NCBI RefSeq assembly: GCF_003590095.1
Contig: NC_039478.1
Location: forward strand, 21,576,001-21,640,000
DNA length: 64,000 nt
Reading direction: 5' to 3'
DNA from: Trichoplusia ni
Lineage: Eukaryota; Arthropoda; Insecta; Lepidoptera; Noctuidae
Both the position numbers and the translations under genes were made by a program. Under the pieces are notes generated by a model, which was given only the letters and a program-made list of their open reading frames with translations, did no database searches and was not told the DNA's origin. Positions 62,201 to 64,000 of this stretch are shown here, piece after piece. Position 1 is the stretch's first letter. Each line of letters begins with the position of its first letter.

Positions 62201-63185
62201 AATATTATTTGAGTCAATTCGTATCTTTCTAAAGCGTGTTCATCTGGCTACTGTGACCAAATAATTCATTGCATAAAGAGTCTTAACCTCGTTGCAAGTG
62301 AATTATTTCTACCTATATAAAATAACATATAGCATATATAATAGCATTAATCATTTGTTTAATATTCAGCATCTAATCTTAAAACCTCAATTAAAACTAC
62401 TATTAGCAAAAAAACTTTGCAAGCGATTCGGATAATTTGCGCGGTCTAGTGATTTCTTAATATGTGCTGCTGCCAGCCGAGTGGAACGCACAGCTTCATT
62501 TACAAATGCCCTCAAAAACAGTCACGTGACCTTCGAAAATTATTTTAGTTCGTTTATGAGAACATCCACATTGTTAACATGATGAAGCTTAGTAGAATCT
62601 GATGTAAGTTATGTAGGAGTACTCAATTCTTATTTGTACTCGAGGATGTTATAAGGATCTTAAAATGTAATGGTGATAATTGAGGTCCCTGTCAGGCAGC
62701 AACAGCCCAAAAGAGGATTAACCTGTCTATGCAACATAAGAATCTATAAATTATCAGAAACTGGAACGTTTATTCTTATGCTCAACTAAACAAACAATAA
62801 AAGACGACGAAAGTTACAAATTTAATAAAAAACTTGAAAGCAATTTCAAGCCGCCTTATCATAGTTCAACAAAAGCCTCCATACTTTTAAACTTACCGTA
62901 TAATTTATAGTTAAAGTAAATAATAAAACACTCACAAAGTCCAGCGCTTACGTGCAAACAGTTCCAAGTTTCGAACAACCATTGTCTATAAAAACAAAGT
63001 CGAGACTTTAGTGTAAAGTCTACGGAGCAGAGGGTAGTTTGGTAATTTGTAGAAAACTTTTACGTGCCAATATCACTATTTGTACTGCGGTTCGCGTTGT
63101 TGTTAACTGTTTGCCGTTTATACAGTCAGCAGAAAAGAATGAGGTCTATTGACAAGACACCTGAATACAATATGATGCAATATTC
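59290..63185. other. intron or intergenic, no gene seen
   Basis: AT-rich. A run of about 14 C lies near 60,076-60,089. Short frames at 60.3 and 61.1 kb have no supporting features. No further exon of aPKC or of the 58.5-kb frame was recognised. Confidence 0.4.
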
Positions 63186-63189
63186 CGGA

Positions 63190-63355
63190 AACTGCAGGAT
63201 AGCCGATTGGTTGAGATCACTACGCCAAACCCACTGTGAGTGTCAATGTGGACAAGCATTTTGTGATCCACAATTCTTGTTCTGAGTCTGGGTGTCTTTG
63301 TGCACGTGATTTGTGTTTGTAAAACCCCCCGCCAAACACAAGGATTTAATTCCTT
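63190..63355 (+). mobile_element. tRNA-derived SINE lacking the B box
   Basis: Begins ggatagccgattggttgaga, keeps cactacgccaaacccactgt, then jumps to ggacaagcattttgtgatcc, tctgggtgtctttgtgcacg and aaacacaaggattta. The region that would hold the B box is deleted compared with the 9.4-kb copy. Confidence 0.8.
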
Positions 63356-63359
63356 ACTG

Positions 63360-64000
63360 CGGATAATGGTTTGATTGCGTTAATAAACTTATGTTGCTCA
63401 CGGTACCTAGTAACCACCATTTTGTATAACTACTTAAAACTATCGTTTGTATGTTATGGAGGTTTTGATGTCCGTTTAAAGTAATAATGTTATGGTTTTA
63501 CTCTTTGGGGTACGGAAATGTTCTAGTTTAGTAATCCACGCACACTTACCTACTTAATACTCTGTTAATACCTTAAAACAGAGCTGTCCATCTAAAGCGA
63601 GACAACGCTACGCGCATTTTAGAGCTCCATCTCACCTCTTCTATTACAACAGCTTTGCTTTATGATAATGTAGTACAGGTACAGTTTTCTCATTATCATG
63701 TACTATTAAAGTAAAATGGAACTTTTAGATAGTTTCCTTGAAAACATAACATTATGTTTAACTTAATTCTCTTTGACGTTAAAATTTTCAGCCACAATCA
63801 AATAGTATTATTTTTATCGTTGATAATAAAACCATAAAAGTGTTGCAATAATAGTTTCCACTGCATGTTAACCGTATAGAGATAATCCCTCTCGCATTAT
63901 TAGCGTTATTTAAAAAAATATTCCACAAGAGATTGTATCGGCAATTATTGTTTTCTGCTCTCTACCTCGGCGTGAAAGAAAAGCGTTTAATTGCTTTGTG
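63360..64000. other. intron or intergenic, no gene seen
   Basis: AT-rich right edge of the window. Nothing can be supported. Confidence 0.4.

Overview
The window is animal nuclear DNA, almost certainly from a ditrysian moth or butterfly. Genes are split by GT-AG introns, the background is AT-rich, and the spacers are packed with dispersed repeats of the kind familiar from Lepidoptera: tRNA-derived SINEs, (CAGA)n-tailed repeats, LINE 3' tails, MITEs and a Helitron. A noctuoid moth would fit, but that is a guess from general knowledge, not something read from the bases.

Layout. 1-3,500: the 5' half of an autonomous Helitron on the minus strand. Its Rep reading frame carries the HUH motif but is broken by one stop codon and one frameshift; an AT-rich minisatellite and a TATA box lie upstream of it. 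3,500-10,700: no gene, several dispersed repeats and one GC-rich island. 10,740-18,530 (+): translation factor eIF5A, three coding exons rebuilt exactly (160 aa). 20,850-22,150: two well-preserved non-autonomous DNA transposons, one hAT-type and one TTAA-type. 22,664-26,818 (-): a DAXX-like histone H3.3 chaperone, six exons rebuilt (703 aa). 28,688-32,253 (-): F-actin capping protein beta, five exons rebuilt (275 aa). 34,218-35,494 (+): the first two coding exons of atypical protein kinase C, encoding its PB1 domain. No kinase or C1 exon of that gene could be found in the remaining 28 kb, so the rest of the window is probably its giant intron or introns. That stretch holds a CpG-rich promoter-like island (43.6-44.8 kb), an exon-like open frame of unknown identity (58.5-59.2 kb), an LTR/primer-binding-site-like remnant, and many dispersed repeats.

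The genes do not form one pathway. eIF5A and DAXX are convergent; DAXX and capping protein beta are in tandem; capping protein beta and aPKC are divergent. The last two both act at the cell cortex (actin ends and apical polarity), but sharing a regulatory interval is only a possibility.

I did not find a clearly new biological system. The best leads are the possible alternative 5' exons inside the aPKC locus, the four SUMO-interacting motifs of the DAXX protein, a perfect 20-bp-arm hairpin inside a dispersed repeat, and the repeat-rich N-terminus of the Helitron Rep.
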